From contig JAEUHE010000022.1 in NCBI GenBank assembly GCA_016793885.1, positions 1-58,516 on the forward strand: a stretch of 58,516 nt of DNA, written 5' to 3'. Positions 45,181-54,307 of this stretch are shown here, piece by piece (positions within the stretch are counted from its first letter, which is position 1; each line of letters starts with the position of its first letter). The translations under genes and the position numbers were made by a program. Below the pieces are notes generated by a model. The model was given only the letters and a program-made list of their open reading frames with translations, was not told where the DNA came from and made no database searches. Source of the stretch: Verrucomicrobiales bacterium. GTDB taxonomy: Bacteria; Verrucomicrobiota; Verrucomicrobiia; Limisphaerales; UBA11320.

Positions 45181-45242
45181 CCTCCACTGCTCCGTTAGCG
45201 CGAGGTGCGTTCAGTCTTGATCCTTAAAGCACCGAGGATTTC

Positions 45243-47249
45243 TTATGGACTTACTCGATCAGCTTCTGTGAACTTTGGGAATTGGTTGAGGAGCAGGGCT
45301 AGCCTCCCGCTGAGCGTCGATCTATCTGTTAGGCAGTGGGAGGAGTAATACACAAGGGTTGCGATTTGTGTGCTCAGGTTCAGGCTTGATGTAATGGTCA
45401 TGAACCGCTCTCCTTGTTTTGGCCAGATTTCATAAGCTATCTTTAATGCGGGCAAGTTGATATAGATCGTTTCGATCCTGGGTACTAGGTTGATGCTGTT
45501 CTCCAGAAGCCTGCCAAGGTATCCAAGTTCTAGCCATTTCCAGTCGCCTGAAGTGGAGGGCAACTCAGCGCCGAACGCGCCCTTTGTTGTTTCCAAAATG
45601 ACACCTTCGCGTGAAAATGGATTCTCAATCGGATCTATTGCGCTCATCCGTGTTGGGTTAGCAACAGGAGAGTTAACCCGGGAGCCCGGAGCCAACATGA
45701 GACTCTCTGCTAGGGCGCTGCGTAGCTCCATGTCGCTGGTAGTAACGCTCCACCACATCGTGTAGGATAGCGGCCCGGAGACTCTTAGCGGGTCGAAACA
45801 GAACATGCCGGACAACACTTCGCGCCTGAGCGAGGGCTCCTGGAACAACATAAACCTCGCAGCAGGCACTGCGTCCCTTTCAAACCGGATCTTGTATGTA
45901 GGATTGGGACGCCGCTCAATCGCTAGCTGAATTTGCTCCATCACTCCCGTTGCTTCACCATCCAGGAACTCGGATTCGAACGGTTCATCTTCAAATCCTT
46001 GGTTGGATTTGTTCGCTGTGGATGGCTTATTTCCGATCAAACGATGGGAGAAATCCTTGACTGTAGAAAGCATCCGCCGTTTATCCCTCATAGGACGGAG
46101 TTCTGAAGCAATTCTTATTAGTGCTCTAAAGCTCTGCAAGAGGTGTCGTTCACGGGCTTTGTAAAAATTATCTATAGTCACACTCCTCTCTCTTCTCGAT
46201 ATCAGTGCTCGGACGTCCTCATGGACCGTTCTGCACTTTTGCCCGTATTCGACTGCAAGTCGATGTAGCCTGGAGGCTTCTTCAGGCCGAGAGACTCCCC
46301 CAAACCATTCTAGAAGAGCGAGGCGTTGAGGGCTGATGACGGGGAATTCGTCTCGAAGACCCTCCGAAAGCGTTCCAGAAAAGTAAGCTTGGAACCGCTG
46401 ATTCATCTCTGGGTTTTTTGTGGCATTACTCAAGAGGTTGCACAGTGCGCCTGTCTTACTAAGAAGCAAAAACCCTTCTCTAGCGTAATGTCGGGTACCA
46501 TTCCTTGCGAACGCGACGAAATCAGAGAGCGCGATCGCCAGATTCATAGAGTCGTGCTCTAGGATTGTGGAAATATCAGGTTTCCGCCATTTCCTTACAT
46601 GTGGCTCCTGAACGTAATACCAGCCGTCCTTTTCCCTGGTATTATATACGGACCGCAATCCGTCGAACCTCGGACTCAAAAATATCGAGAGCAACCGAGC
46701 CAAAGTTCCATGGGTTCCCCATGTTGCTTTCCGAACCTCGGCTTCTAACTCATCAATGTTCTCATCCTCTTCGAAGGTCGAACGCGTAAGGCACCCGATC
46801 AGTTCACGGACTACCTCCTCGCGCGTGAGTGTCCTGTTCTCAGCAACACCCTTCGGCACATGATCTGTGACTAGGCCGAGATGACGAAGATGGCCGAACA
46901 ATTCTCGATATGCACCGATGGGTAGGGCATACTTCATTTCCCCTTCGATGAAAAAGATATCAAGCGCTAGGGCGTCCAACCCAGCTTGCGAGTCTGCGCT
47001 AGAGGGCGGAGAGGCGAAGTGAGCAATTACATCGAAATCCAGCAATACGCTAAAGCATTCATAGTGGCGTAGCCTTCCGTGGATGACTTCAAACTCACGG
47101 AGTAAACGTCCTGACGTTTCGGTGTCGTTTCTCAGTTCGAGTAGGTTCCTTTCGTTTTTCAGGATTTCGAGGAACTCTGGATAGTGGCTGGGACTGCTCC
47201 CGACCGGCAGATCCATTCTAGGAATGTAAGTAGGGGCAGACGGGTTCAT
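45243..47249 (-). CDS. unknown 668-aa protein, middle gene of kinase operon
   Basis: No family is recognised. The N-terminus has the acidic strand VLLDFDVIAHFAS (about 68-80) and LDIFFIEGEMKYALP, which would fit a PIN-like nuclease core, but the other PIN acidic residues are not clear. The remainder is mostly helical with long charged stretches, including about 350-420. There is no signal peptide or membrane segment. The ATG overlaps the kinase stop as ATGA (47246-47249), so the two are translationally coupled. The close coupling indicates a complex or direct functional link. Possible sensor or effector of a defence-like system; this is inference. Confidence 0.7.
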   Translation of the reverse strand: MNPSAPTYIPRMDLPVGSSPSHYPEFLEILKNERNLLELRNDTETSGRLLREFEVIHGRLRHYECFSVLLDFDVIAHFASPPSSADSQAGLDALALDIFFIEGEMKYALPIGAYRELFGHLRHLGLVTDHVPKGVAENRTLTREEVVRELIGCLTRSTFEEDENIDELEAEVRKATWGTHGTLARLLSIFLSPRFDGLRSVYNTREKDGWYYVQEPHVRKWRKPDISTILEHDSMNLAIALSDFVAFARNGTRHYAREGFLLLSKTGALCNLLSNATKNPEMNQRFQAYFSGTLSEGLRDEFPVISPQRLALLEWFGGVSRPEEASRLHRLAVEYGQKCRTVHEDVRALISRRERSVTIDNFYKARERHLLQSFRALIRIASELRPMRDKRRMLSTVKDFSHRLIGNKPSTANKSNQGFEDEPFESEFLDGEATGVMEQIQLAIERRPNPTYKIRFERDAVPAARFMLFQEPSLRREVLSGMFCFDPLRVSGPLSYTMWWSVTTSDMELRSALAESLMLAPGSRVNSPVANPTRMSAIDPIENPFSREGVILETTKGAFGAELPSTSGDWKWLELGYLGRLLENSINLVPRIETIYINLPALKIAYEIWPKQGERFMTITSSLNLSTQIATLVYYSSHCLTDRSTLSGRLALLLNQFPKFTEADRVSP

Positions 47250-48406
47250 AGGCTTAAAAGGGGCGGTGATGCCTTAGGATCCATGCGAATCGCGACCTGA
47301 CGCTGCTCCGGGGGCAAGCCATCTAAAAGCCCCATCAGTCTGACTGCCTCCCCATGGCTGGGTAGGTTAGCAAACCCGAACGCTGCCATTATAGCGGCAC
47401 CCACGACTGGCCGGTATTTGGCGAAGAGAACTGGGCCTTCGTGAAATTCTCGCGAACTGGTGGTCACTACCTCACGGTAACGTTTGCTATGCTCGAACAT
47501 ACCCCCTTGGAGCACCAGCGGTAATGTTCGAGCTTCGGGGAAGCGGCGGCACGCTAGCTGGATACTTTCCGTCATCTGTTCTGCTGATTTCACGATCAGA
47601 TCCCTAGCCAGAGTGTTGGCTACGTCACGGTCACACACATCCGTGACGACTTGTGCTAGTTGCGCAAATGAGATTCGCCATCCTCGGGGTTCAGATTCGA
47701 CCAGAATATCAAACCATTCCTGGAGTTGCTCAAACCCATCGATCGGCGCGTGAAAAACGCTCTCATGGTAGGTCTCCTGTGGCGTGTCCGTGTTCCGTCT
47801 AACATAATCCGCAAGGGGAAAAAACAATTCTGGGATCTGACCAGTGCGTGCTTCTTCACGACCCAAGCTTCTGAAAAGATCCACGACCAATTGGAATCCA
47901 CTTCCGAAGTCCCCAATAATTGGTCCCCAACCGTCAATTTTTCGGTTGCCACAATTTGGAATTCCACCGTCTCCAACAAAGACCGAGGCCCCGGTGCCTG
48001 CGAAAGCGCACATGCCCTTGTAGGAGAATACCCCCGCCAATAATCCTGCCCAAGTATCATCCGCGACTAAGAACTTGGCCCTGTTGGTGGGATCATCCTC
48101 ACCCAAGTATGAACTAGCCAAGTTTCGCCAAACTCGGTCTTGATCATCGATTCGTGCAGCACCAGCGCAGACCACCGTAGTTCTCTGAGCTCTGCTGATC
48201 AAGTGTTCGATCCCGGTCTCCTTCTCAAGATCGGCAATCAGTCTATAGAAGTTCGCGGATGCCTCATTGTCATCATCCGTGTGGAAATTCACCCGCTTGC
48301 CCTCGACAGCTCCAAGCGCACCTCGTTCTAGGTCGAACGCCAAAGCGGAGCTCCGCGTATGTCCTCCTGATACTCCAACAAAGAGACGTTCGTATGTATC
48401 GCTCAT
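47246..48406 (-). CDS. BadF/BadG-type ASKHA kinase-like protein (NAGK-like)
   Basis: 386 residues. ASKHA-fold landmarks: FVGVSGGHTRSSALAFD at the N-terminus (phosphate-1 loop), VADDTWAGLLAGV (about 124-136), CAFAGTGASVFVGDGG (about 143-158) and DGWGPIIGDFGSGFQLV (about 169-185). These match the BadF/BadG/BcrA/N-acetylglucosamine kinase family. The phosphate-1 Asp usually found at the start is Ser here (GVSGG), so catalysis may be altered or lost. First gene of the operon with the 668-residue protein and the AAA+ ATPase. The family normally phosphorylates amino sugars or activates dehydratases; the role in this context is unknown. Confidence 0.8.
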   Translation of the reverse strand: MSDTYERLFVGVSGGHTRSSALAFDLERGALGAVEGKRVNFHTDDDNEASANFYRLIADLEKETGIEHLISRAQRTTVVCAGAARIDDQDRVWRNLASSYLGEDDPTNRAKFLVADDTWAGLLAGVFSYKGMCAFAGTGASVFVGDGGIPNCGNRKIDGWGPIIGDFGSGFQLVVDLFRSLGREEARTGQIPELFFPLADYVRRNTDTPQETYHESVFHAPIDGFEQLQEWFDILVESEPRGWRISFAQLAQVVTDVCDRDVANTLARDLIVKSAEQMTESIQLACRRFPEARTLPLVLQGGMFEHSKRYREVVTTSSREFHEGPVLFAKYRPVVGAAIMAAFGFANLPSHGEAVRLMGLLDGLPPEQRQVAIRMDPKASPPLLSL

Positions 48407-48511
48407 TTAGCAGTAGCAAGTTTGCCTTGGTTAATGGAAATACTCCATAAATCCATCGTTAAGGAATGGTACCGCTGTCGTTCTATCGCAGTCCAGAAAA
48501 TTCTCTTGAAG

Positions 48512-48945
48512 TTATTCGCCAGTTCGCCAGGGGTGCATGACAAATTTCTTCGCAGGAGCAGTTTTTGTTAATGGCGGCGTGAAAATGGGGTAAAAGCGCC
48601 GGTTTGAAAGTGCAGTGACCAGGCTGCCTTTCTTGTATCGGCGGGCTTCCTTCTGATGCAGAAAATGGGACCAGACCGCAAGCCTCCGTGGGCGGTCAAC
48701 CGTTGATCGGTGAAACTAATCCGGATGGATGGCGAGCCCGTTTTCGTATCGATTTGTAGCCGCACCGTTTGGTTCGCCTCCTGTCGAGGCTCTGGATCTT
48801 TTTTCGTTTCATCAACGACAAGCTCACCAGACGGTGCATTTCCTTTCAACTGAATCGTTCCGGCTAAGAATGAGACAAGCCCAACGGGGTGGTAGGGAGA
48901 GTACCAAGGATAGTTTCCGACGAGCATCGTGGCGAGCGCTTGCAT
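48512..48945 (-). pseudogene. frameshifted transposase N-terminal relic, possibly IS1380-like
   Basis: From 48945 downward the frame reads ...SIRISFTDQRLTAHGG and then loses sense. Shifting frame near 48690 continues LAVWSHFLHQKEARRYKKGS and runs to TAA at 48512-48514. F-T-D-x-x-L-T-A-x-x-G-L-A-x-x-x-x-F-L-H is the opening pattern of IS1380-type transposases as I know them. No DDE core remains and no terminal repeats were identified. Relic of an insertion sequence inside the accessory region. Confidence 0.4.
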
Positions 48946-49056
48946 TCTCCAAGATTCCTCGGCCTCTCTAGACCAGTAGGTCGTTCTTAAACGGGTGTGG
49001 GTGAGCGCCGATCCGGAATGAGCATCCTCATGCTGGTTTACAAATCTACTGTGTGC

Positions 49057-49425
49057 TCAGCGTTGCTGGTTCTGGGCGAGAATCTCAACAAGCGTAAACG
49101 ATTGAAGCGGGTTTGAGGGAGCCAGAAATGTTGTGACAACTAACGCTTTGCCACCAGCGGATTTCTGGATTGAGAGGATCTTTCCGCCGTTCTGGATCGC
49201 TCGATAGTTTGCATGAACGCGTGTATCCTCAAGTTCTCCCCAATCGCCGCTCTCATGGCGACCCACCACTGACCACAGTTCTTCCGGGGCGCAGGAACTT
49301 CTTGCGTCTTCCGACCAAATCACGCAGCCTCCACAAAACCTCGAGAAACCTGCGATTCCTCCCTCCTGTGTTGATGTTGCCGCTGCCGGTGCTGGGTCAA
49401 GGCGGTCCGTGGTAATCGTCAACAT
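49057..49425 (-). CDS. small mobile-element-associated protein (RHxSGDWG type)
   Basis: ATG 49425 gives about 122 residues (a GTG at 49434 is also possible). The core WSVVGRHESGDWGELEDTRV and ANYRAIQNGGKILSIQK, followed by TFLAPSNPLQSFTLVEIL, resembles a small protein family common on plasmids and integrative elements, with R-H-x-S-G-D-W-G and N-x-x-A-x-x-x-G-G-x-x-x-S. Its function is not established. It supports a mobile-element origin of this area. Confidence 0.5.
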   Translation of the reverse strand: MLTITTDRLDPAPAAATSTQEGGIAGFSRFCGGCVIWSEDARSSCAPEELWSVVGRHESGDWGELEDTRVHANYRAIQNGGKILSIQKSAGGKALVVTTFLAPSNPLQSFTLVEILAQNQQR

Positions 49426-49452
49426 AACGAACACCAGTAACGCCGCCTCGCG

Positions 49453-49682
49453 CTAATCCAAGTCACGATAGAGCACCAGGCTGTTGTACTCGATATGCGC
49501 ACACTCAAAACCATAGGGTACCTCCTCTAACAACGTACCTATCATAATCCCCCGTACCTGTCCATTAATCGATTCCCGGCAGCTTCCCGCAGCATGCCAG
49601 CAAGATACATCTCAACTGCCTCACTGCGCGACACCCGTGGCCCGCGCTTGCCTAAGTCATTATCGGCTGAGCAGGGAAAGGA
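49453..49682 (-). pseudogene. relic of two overlapping small genes (RHH-like then unknown)
   Basis: An open frame from 49682 reads GKRGPRVSRSEAVEMYLAGM and on to GNRLMDRYGGL with TGA at 49542-49544. This resembles the C-terminal part of a ribbon-helix-helix antitoxin, but no start codon remains except an internal GTG. Its stop overlaps an ATG at 49545 (ATGA), from which a 30-residue peptide MIGTLLEEVPYGFECAHIEY runs to TAG at 49453-49455. The pair looks like a decayed toxin-antitoxin-type operon. Around it, 49435-49845 contains no intact gene. Confidence 0.35.
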
Positions 49683-49845
49683 CTAAGGCCAGAAATAGTC
49701 CCTACCCACCTCAGGAGGCTCATCGAACTTCAACGCGGAGGAGATCCTTCGCACGGGAAGAGGCGGCGGATTAGTGGTAACCTATGGAGCTCCTAATGAA
49801 ATCGCACTGCTACAGCCCCGGCGCTGAGGTGTGAACCGATCCTCT

Positions 49846-50838
49846 TCAGTACTCCACCTTAAACGTCGGCGAGTCCTCCACCCGCATGTTTCGCTTGTCG
49901 TAAAGTCGAGTGGTCGAAATACTCGAGTGCCCGAGCCACTCCTGAACTCTTGCGATATCCGAACCATGCTCAAGCGCGTTGGTCGCCGCCGTGGCTCGCA
50001 ACGAATGTGGCCCCACCCCCTCGCTCAAAATCCCAAGCTCCCGCGCATACCGCGCCACAACATCCCGATAAACCGACCCCGGAGAGATCCCCATCCCTTT
50101 CTGCTTCTCCCGGTGAGTGATCACACGAAAAAGGGGACCATCCATTTCTTCCGCATGCCCCGCCACCAACAGATACTCCTCAATGAGCCTCACCGCTTTC
50201 GGATGCACCGGCACATACCGAATCTTCCCGCCTTTCCCGTGAACCGTGAAATTCTTAACGCCGCGCCGAAGAGAGAAATCTTTTACGCGGAGCGAGCAGA
50301 GCTCAGCACGCCGGAGTGCATGGTAAAGAAGGACTGAAAGAATCGCTCTGTCTCGTTTCCCCTTAAGCGTCCCCTCGGGCGGTGCATCACCGAGCGCCTT
50401 GGCTTGAGCATCCGAGAGTGCCGGAGTTTTTCCTTCATTTGCCCCGTCCTTCGGGCGAGCTACACCCTTTACCGGGTTGTGGGTCACCGCGTTTGATTCG
50501 CAGAGATACTCAAAAATGTCAGAGACAGCGGAGAGCTTTCTTCGGATTGAAGCGGGTGAGAGATTTTGACGTTCAAGATTTTTACGCCAAGCGATGACAT
50601 GCGATCTGGTGATGACCCGGAATTCTTCCGGTGCTTCGATTCCGGTAAATTTCATGAAGGCGGATAAGTCTGCCCGGTAAGCTTTCCGGGTGTTTTCGTT
50701 TTTGATGTTGGCAAACCACTCGACCTCCGGCGGCACCTGGGCCAGGCGTTGAAATTCGGGCCGCGTCAAAATCCTGTTTGAATCTTGGGCAGTAGGGGAG
50801 GCGGGCGTGAGAATCTGTTTTGGAACGGGTAGTGCCAT
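49846..50838 (-). CDS. XerC/D-like tyrosine recombinase
   Basis: ATG 50838 gives 330 residues; the frame extends further upstream but without conserved content. The N-terminal SAM-like domain ([18 protein letters not shown]) and catalytic domain are complete: [16 protein letters not shown] (box-I Arg), [12 protein letters not shown] (Lys in beta hairpin), [15 protein letters not shown] (H-x-x-R) and [19 protein letters not shown] (His, Tyr). This clade is common on plasmids and integrative elements as an integrase or resolvase. It is divergent from the membrane-GAF gene. A candidate for the element's own recombinase. Confidence 0.9.
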   Translation of the reverse strand: MALPVPKQILTPASPTAQDSNRILTRPEFQRLAQVPPEVEWFANIKNENTRKAYRADLSAFMKFTGIEAPEEFRVITRSHVIAWRKNLERQNLSPASIRRKLSAVSDIFEYLCESNAVTHNPVKGVARPKDGANEGKTPALSDAQAKALGDAPPEGTLKGKRDRAILSVLLYHALRRAELCSLRVKDFSLRRGVKNFTVHGKGGKIRYVPVHPKAVRLIEEYLLVAGHAEEMDGPLFRVITHREKQKGMGISPGSVYRDVVARYARELGILSEGVGPHSLRATAATNALEHGSDIARVQEWLGHSSISTTRLYDKRNMRVEDSPTFKVEY

Positions 50839-51259
50839 GAAAGTGTGCTCCGGGTGGGGTAGGCTTTGGAGCACTATAAAATAGGTTATGGTACTCCGAA
50901 AGAGGGGGACTGCGGGGAGGGACGAAGAAGGTTGGTTTGGCTCGGGGCCGGGTGGCTTGGGTCGGGACAACTGTGAGGCGCGAGGGTTTTGTGTTTTATT
51001 GCCGAAGAACCCTTGCGCAAGGAATGGTTATGATCATACATCCGACTTCTTGCGCAGCCTTTTCCTTTAGCATCGCATTTTTTTCATTCCGAGGAGTCAT
51101 CCCTTCTGCAGTGTGGATTCCAATTGCTGCTCTGACATCCCCCTTGAGCCCTTCAACGCGCCCCACAAAACTTCACTCAAGAAGAAACAGTTGACACAGA
51201 CCTACTCTTCCGTAGGGTCACTCGCTCATCAACATTAGGGGTTTCTAATCGTCCCAACT
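50839..51259. promoter_or_regulatory. divergent intergenic region with palindromes
   Basis: This 421-base gap between xerC-like and membrane-GAF genes holds no gene. CCTTGCGCAAGG (51011-51022) is a perfect palindrome that includes the second copy of CTTGCGCAAGG, and TATGATCATA (51029-51038) is another. Probably promoter/operator or recombination-site DNA. Confidence 0.4.
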
Positions 51260-52063
51260 ATGTCGAGTGCAAAGACGAATCATTGGATGGTATTCTATCA
51301 GGTACTTTCAGTCGCACAAGTCGCGAGTGGATTCATCGTCGCCTCTACAGGCGCTATTCTGAAAGCAGACGCAGCACTTTGGCCTGTTTTTAAGGGACTC
51401 ATCGTACCGGCGCAGAGCAATGCATTCTGGATCATCCCGACATTTACCCTTCTTACCGGCACTGCAAAGCTTGCAAAGGATCAGATCAAAGAGCCTTGGT
51501 TCTGGGATACTTTGCACTCGGTTCTCGAGAGGATTCGGGAGTCAGTCTTTTCTGACGCACCGGAAACTGAGGTTTCCGCCTTAAACGAGAAAGTTATTCT
51601 GTTTCAGTTCCGTGAACGACGTTGGCGATTTTTTGTCTACCCATCCAAAGACTGGCTATGCGGCATAGAGCGATCAGGACATATGCGCAGACGACGACGG
51701 CGGTGGCTGAGAGTTCCTGACCATGGTCGAAGTGCCGAAGGAGTTGCCGGCCAAGCCTGGACCAAGAATCAGATGGTTATCGTAACTGATCTGCCGCCGA
51801 TAAATGGGGACAGCGGAGAAGATGTTTATGGAACTTACTCCAAACTAACCTCAATGTCGTTAAAGTGGCTACGAGCTCAACGCTATGGGAGCGAAAACCT
51901 CGCCCCACGAGCACTTTGTGCTTTCCCGGTCGAGGTCGCTGGGAATCCTTGGGGAGTGCTGCTCATCGTGAGTTCGTACCCCAGTTTACCTGATCCAGCG
52001 AGGATCCGGGCGGCCTTAACGCACAGCACCTTCTTTCTTGAAAAACTACTCAAGAGACGATAA
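51260..52063 (+). CDS. membrane-anchored GAF-like domain protein
   Basis: 267 residues. Two hydrophobic segments at about 11-36 and 51-70 place the N-terminus in the membrane. A cytoplasmic part follows, with a very basic stretch MRRRRRRWLR (about 141-150) and a GAF-like fold at about 155-267: GVAGQAWTKNQMVIVTDLP, then LCAFPVEVAGNPWGVLLIVS. GAF domains bind small ligands. The next gene, 41 bases on, encodes a small partner. The two-gene arrangement on a mobile element suggests a sensor/effector pair; I do not recognise a named system. No enzymatic domain is evident. Confidence 0.65.
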   Translation: MSSAKTNHWMVFYQVLSVAQVASGFIVASTGAILKADAALWPVFKGLIVPAQSNAFWIIPTFTLLTGTAKLAKDQIKEPWFWDTLHSVLERIRESVFSDAPETEVSALNEKVILFQFRERRWRFFVYPSKDWLCGIERSGHMRRRRRRWLRVPDHGRSAEGVAGQAWTKNQMVIVTDLPPINGDSGEDVYGTYSKLTSMSLKWLRAQRYGSENLAPRALCAFPVEVAGNPWGVLLIVSSYPSLPDPARIRAALTHSTFFLEKLLKRR

Positions 52064-52104
52064 ATTGACTTAATCAGAATAATAATTGTCCATAAGGAAT
52101 ACGT

Positions 52105-52542
52105 ATGATGACATGGTCTACTATTGATTCTTCCCGATTCGACTCTGCCACAGCTTCTCCCGATCAGGGAGACCACGTGCTAACTCTGAAGGCACCATAC
52201 GAGGTACCAGAGGCAATTCGCGCCTATCGAAAGAAGGACACGCAAGAGCTTGTAATCGATCTAAGGTACCTAGGCGAAGAGCAGACGAAATCAGTGGTCG
52301 CTTTGGCTCCTAGTGATGCTTCTCCATCAGCGACGGTGGATGTTGGGATCAACAGTGGTCGCGTATACCAAGTCCATATCCAGAACCTGTCTCCTTCGAA
52401 GAGCCTGATCGGAAATGTTCTGGATTCTATCATCCAAAAACTGACCGAACTTGCTGGAGACGATCATCGGAGGTCTGAACGTTACAGGCTCACCGGGGAT
52501 GTGCTAAAAGCCAGCGGAGAAATTATCATGGCAGCGAAGTAA
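52105..52542 (+). CDS. unknown 145-aa protein, partner of membrane-GAF protein
   Basis: It has an AAGGA ribosome binding site a few bases before ATG 52105. The 145 residues begin MMTWSTIDSSRFDSATASPD, then a beta-rich core (ELVIDLRYLGEEQTKSVVAL, ATVDVGINSGRVYQVHIQ) and a C-terminal helix. No family is recognised. It lies 41 bases after the membrane-GAF gene and is probably co-transcribed with it. The charged/beta layout would fit a small binding or regulatory protein. Function unknown. Confidence 0.6.
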   Translation: MMTWSTIDSSRFDSATASPDQGDHVLTLKAPYEVPEAIRAYRKKDTQELVIDLRYLGEEQTKSVVALAPSDASPSATVDVGINSGRVYQVHIQNLSPSKSLIGNVLDSIIQKLTELAGDDHRRSERYRLTGDVLKASGEIIMAAK

Positions 52543-52698
52543 TCTGCCGAGCCCCGTTCCAAACAATTCGAAGCGAACGGCTAGGGCTTGCTCCAGATGA
52601 GGGAAAACTTCTCCGTTAAGGAAACATCGATCAGTCATTCCAGAAGCTTTCGACCCTTTGGGCAGTTGCTGTCGTCTGGCGGATAGGAGTGGATCGAT

Positions 52699-52962
52699 TC
52701 AAAGTAGATTTTTGTAGTCTCGACGCCGTGGGAAACTCAGCGTGTCCAACTCCGGCTGCATGCGCTTCACCAGCGCCTGGGCGAGAATCGAAGCGCCGTC
52801 CAGGTTGCGCTGCGAAGCTACCTGTAAAACCAAAGAAGCAAGGTTTGGATCCCGTTTTACAGCGGCGAAAAGCTCTTGCCAATCGTTTAGCCCGCCCCTC
52901 TCGAGCGCGGAGTCAATCGCGGCAGCCGACCATGCGTGAGTGTTAAGATGGCGGTGTTCCAT
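52699..52962 (-). CDS. small partner of AbiEii-like nucleotidyltransferase
   Basis: 87 residues: MEHRHLNTHAWSAAAIDSAL, then DWQELFAAVKRDPNLA and GASILAQALVKRM. All helical. Its start is 3 bases from the nucleotidyltransferase stop, so it is the second gene of that operon. Small helical proteins of this kind accompany AbiEii-type transferases in many mobile elements; the antitoxin or partner role is inference. Confidence 0.6.
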   Translation of the reverse strand: MEHRHLNTHAWSAAAIDSALERGGLNDWQELFAAVKRDPNLASLVLQVASQRNLDGASILAQALVKRMQPELDTLSFPRRRDYKNLL

Positions 52963-52965
52963 AAC

Positions 52966-53703
52966 TCAATGTCCTTCCTGCACCAGCATCCCGCCTAAAC
53001 GGATGCCAAAGCGCTGACAGATCGCACGAGTATTTTCCCATCGATGCCACTTCTCAGTTAGCCCTTTATAATTGGGCAATTCAGCTTCGTTTAAATCAAA
53101 GGGAGCGGCAGCACAGAGTGCTTTGGCAACTTCAAGTCCCACCGATGCGCTTTGCAGGGCACCGTAGCGGGCATCAAGCTTCGCTAGGGATCGGAGCACA
53201 ATCTCCTCAGGCGCGCACTCCGAGAGTGCAGCGAAGTCGAGGTAATCGCGGGTGGCATTTCGGTTGTAAGCGAGAAATGCTTTCATGCAAATCATCTCAT
53301 CTAAAGTCGGGACCACGAGCGGCCCAGATTCGGTCTGCATCGTTTGCGTCTCCACGGGATCGGCGCGCTTTAGCTGTCGGAACCCTACCTCGACATTCCC
53401 GATGCTGCCTAGAATCAACACCGGGGGACTGACACGGGCGGTTTTCCACTCGGGCTGCGCCTCAAGGTGTGAACGGACATCATCGAAATGATCTCGCAAA
53501 GCGAGCATAAGATGATCGGTATCGAGCGAGATGCGATGCCCAGCATACAAGGCCGCAGCGGTGCCACCGACACAGACTGACCCCGGTACCAGTCGCTGGG
53601 CCTGGACACCGGCTCGCAAAATCCCAGCCCACTCAGCCATTCGCTTCGGGCTGTCGTGTTGACCAGGCTCACCAGATTTTTGCTTGTTCATCTCCGCACT
53701 CAT
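52966..53703 (-). CDS. AbiEii/MNT-like nucleotidyltransferase
   Basis: 245 residues. The nucleotidyltransferase fold is indicated by VCVGGTAAALYAGHRISLDT followed by DHLML (about 43-67): the GG[ST] motif and acidic D-x-D residues that bind metal. LVVPTLDEMICMKAFL and NATRDYLDFAAL are also typical of the AbiEii/AbiGii family. The family includes toxins that transfer nucleotides to tRNA or proteins. It is co-transcribed with the 87-residue protein. Probable toxin-antitoxin or abortive-infection module; the partner order (transferase first) is opposite to classical AbiEi-AbiEii. Confidence 0.7.
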   Translation of the reverse strand: MSAEMNKQKSGEPGQHDSPKRMAEWAGILRAGVQAQRLVPGSVCVGGTAAALYAGHRISLDTDHLMLALRDHFDDVRSHLEAQPEWKTARVSPPVLILGSIGNVEVGFRQLKRADPVETQTMQTESGPLVVPTLDEMICMKAFLAYNRNATRDYLDFAALSECAPEEIVLRSLAKLDARYGALQSASVGLEVAKALCAAAPFDLNEAELPNYKGLTEKWHRWENTRAICQRFGIRLGGMLVQEGH

Positions 53704-53928
53704 ATAATCGCTGAGTCAAGCGTATCATAAAGCTCGAATGAATGAAAATCGCGAATCATTCAACCGCAGTCAGCTTTGATTTGCGAGAATTCAGTCCGTT
53801 CCGAGGCAAACCTTGGCGCTCACCAGAATTGACCCAGGTATGCTGAGAGACGCGACCTCAGTTTGTGTCCGTCCTGTTCTTCGTGCAACAATCCATGTTC
53901 CTAAACTCGATACCAGGAGGAAGACGCA

Positions 53929-54231
53929 ATGCCCGGCACTGGACACCACCGAGAGATCTCTCAGCAACTTCCCGCTGTGGAAGTGGGCGACCGATTCACG
54001 GTCGATGAGATGCCACACCTGCCGCTAGTTGAACTTGTTCGGAAATTGCCCACCACCTGGGTTGTCGCTGAAGTAAGGCCGGACGGGAGCCGAGATCGGT
54101 GGACCTATCGGTTGAGTAAAGGGGGTCTTGCTGGGAAGACACTGAGGATTTTGTCTCCGGACTTTCGACCTACGCCCTCCCCAGCAGCAACCCTTCCACC
54201 AATCCCAAATGCGGAAGAGGAGCCACGGTGA
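53929..54231 (+). CDS. unknown 100-aa protein with strong ribosome binding site
   Basis: A perfect AGGAGG (53915-53920) lies 8 bases before ATG 53929, which makes this small frame a convincing gene. Product: MPGTGHHREISQQLPAVEVG, then DRFTVDEMPHLPLVELVRKL and WVVAEVRPDGSRDRWTYRL. No family recognised; the C-terminal 25 residues are Pro-rich. Probably a small element-encoded protein. Confidence 0.6.
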   Translation: MPGTGHHREISQQLPAVEVGDRFTVDEMPHLPLVELVRKLPTTWVVAEVRPDGSRDRWTYRLSKGGLAGKTLRILSPDFRPTPSPAATLPPIPNAEEEPR

Positions 54232-54307
54232 TACGCACCCAAATTTTTCGAAGCCAGAGTGAACCTTGTCGATTGAATCCCAAATCGGTTCACGCACACC
54301 GAATGGA

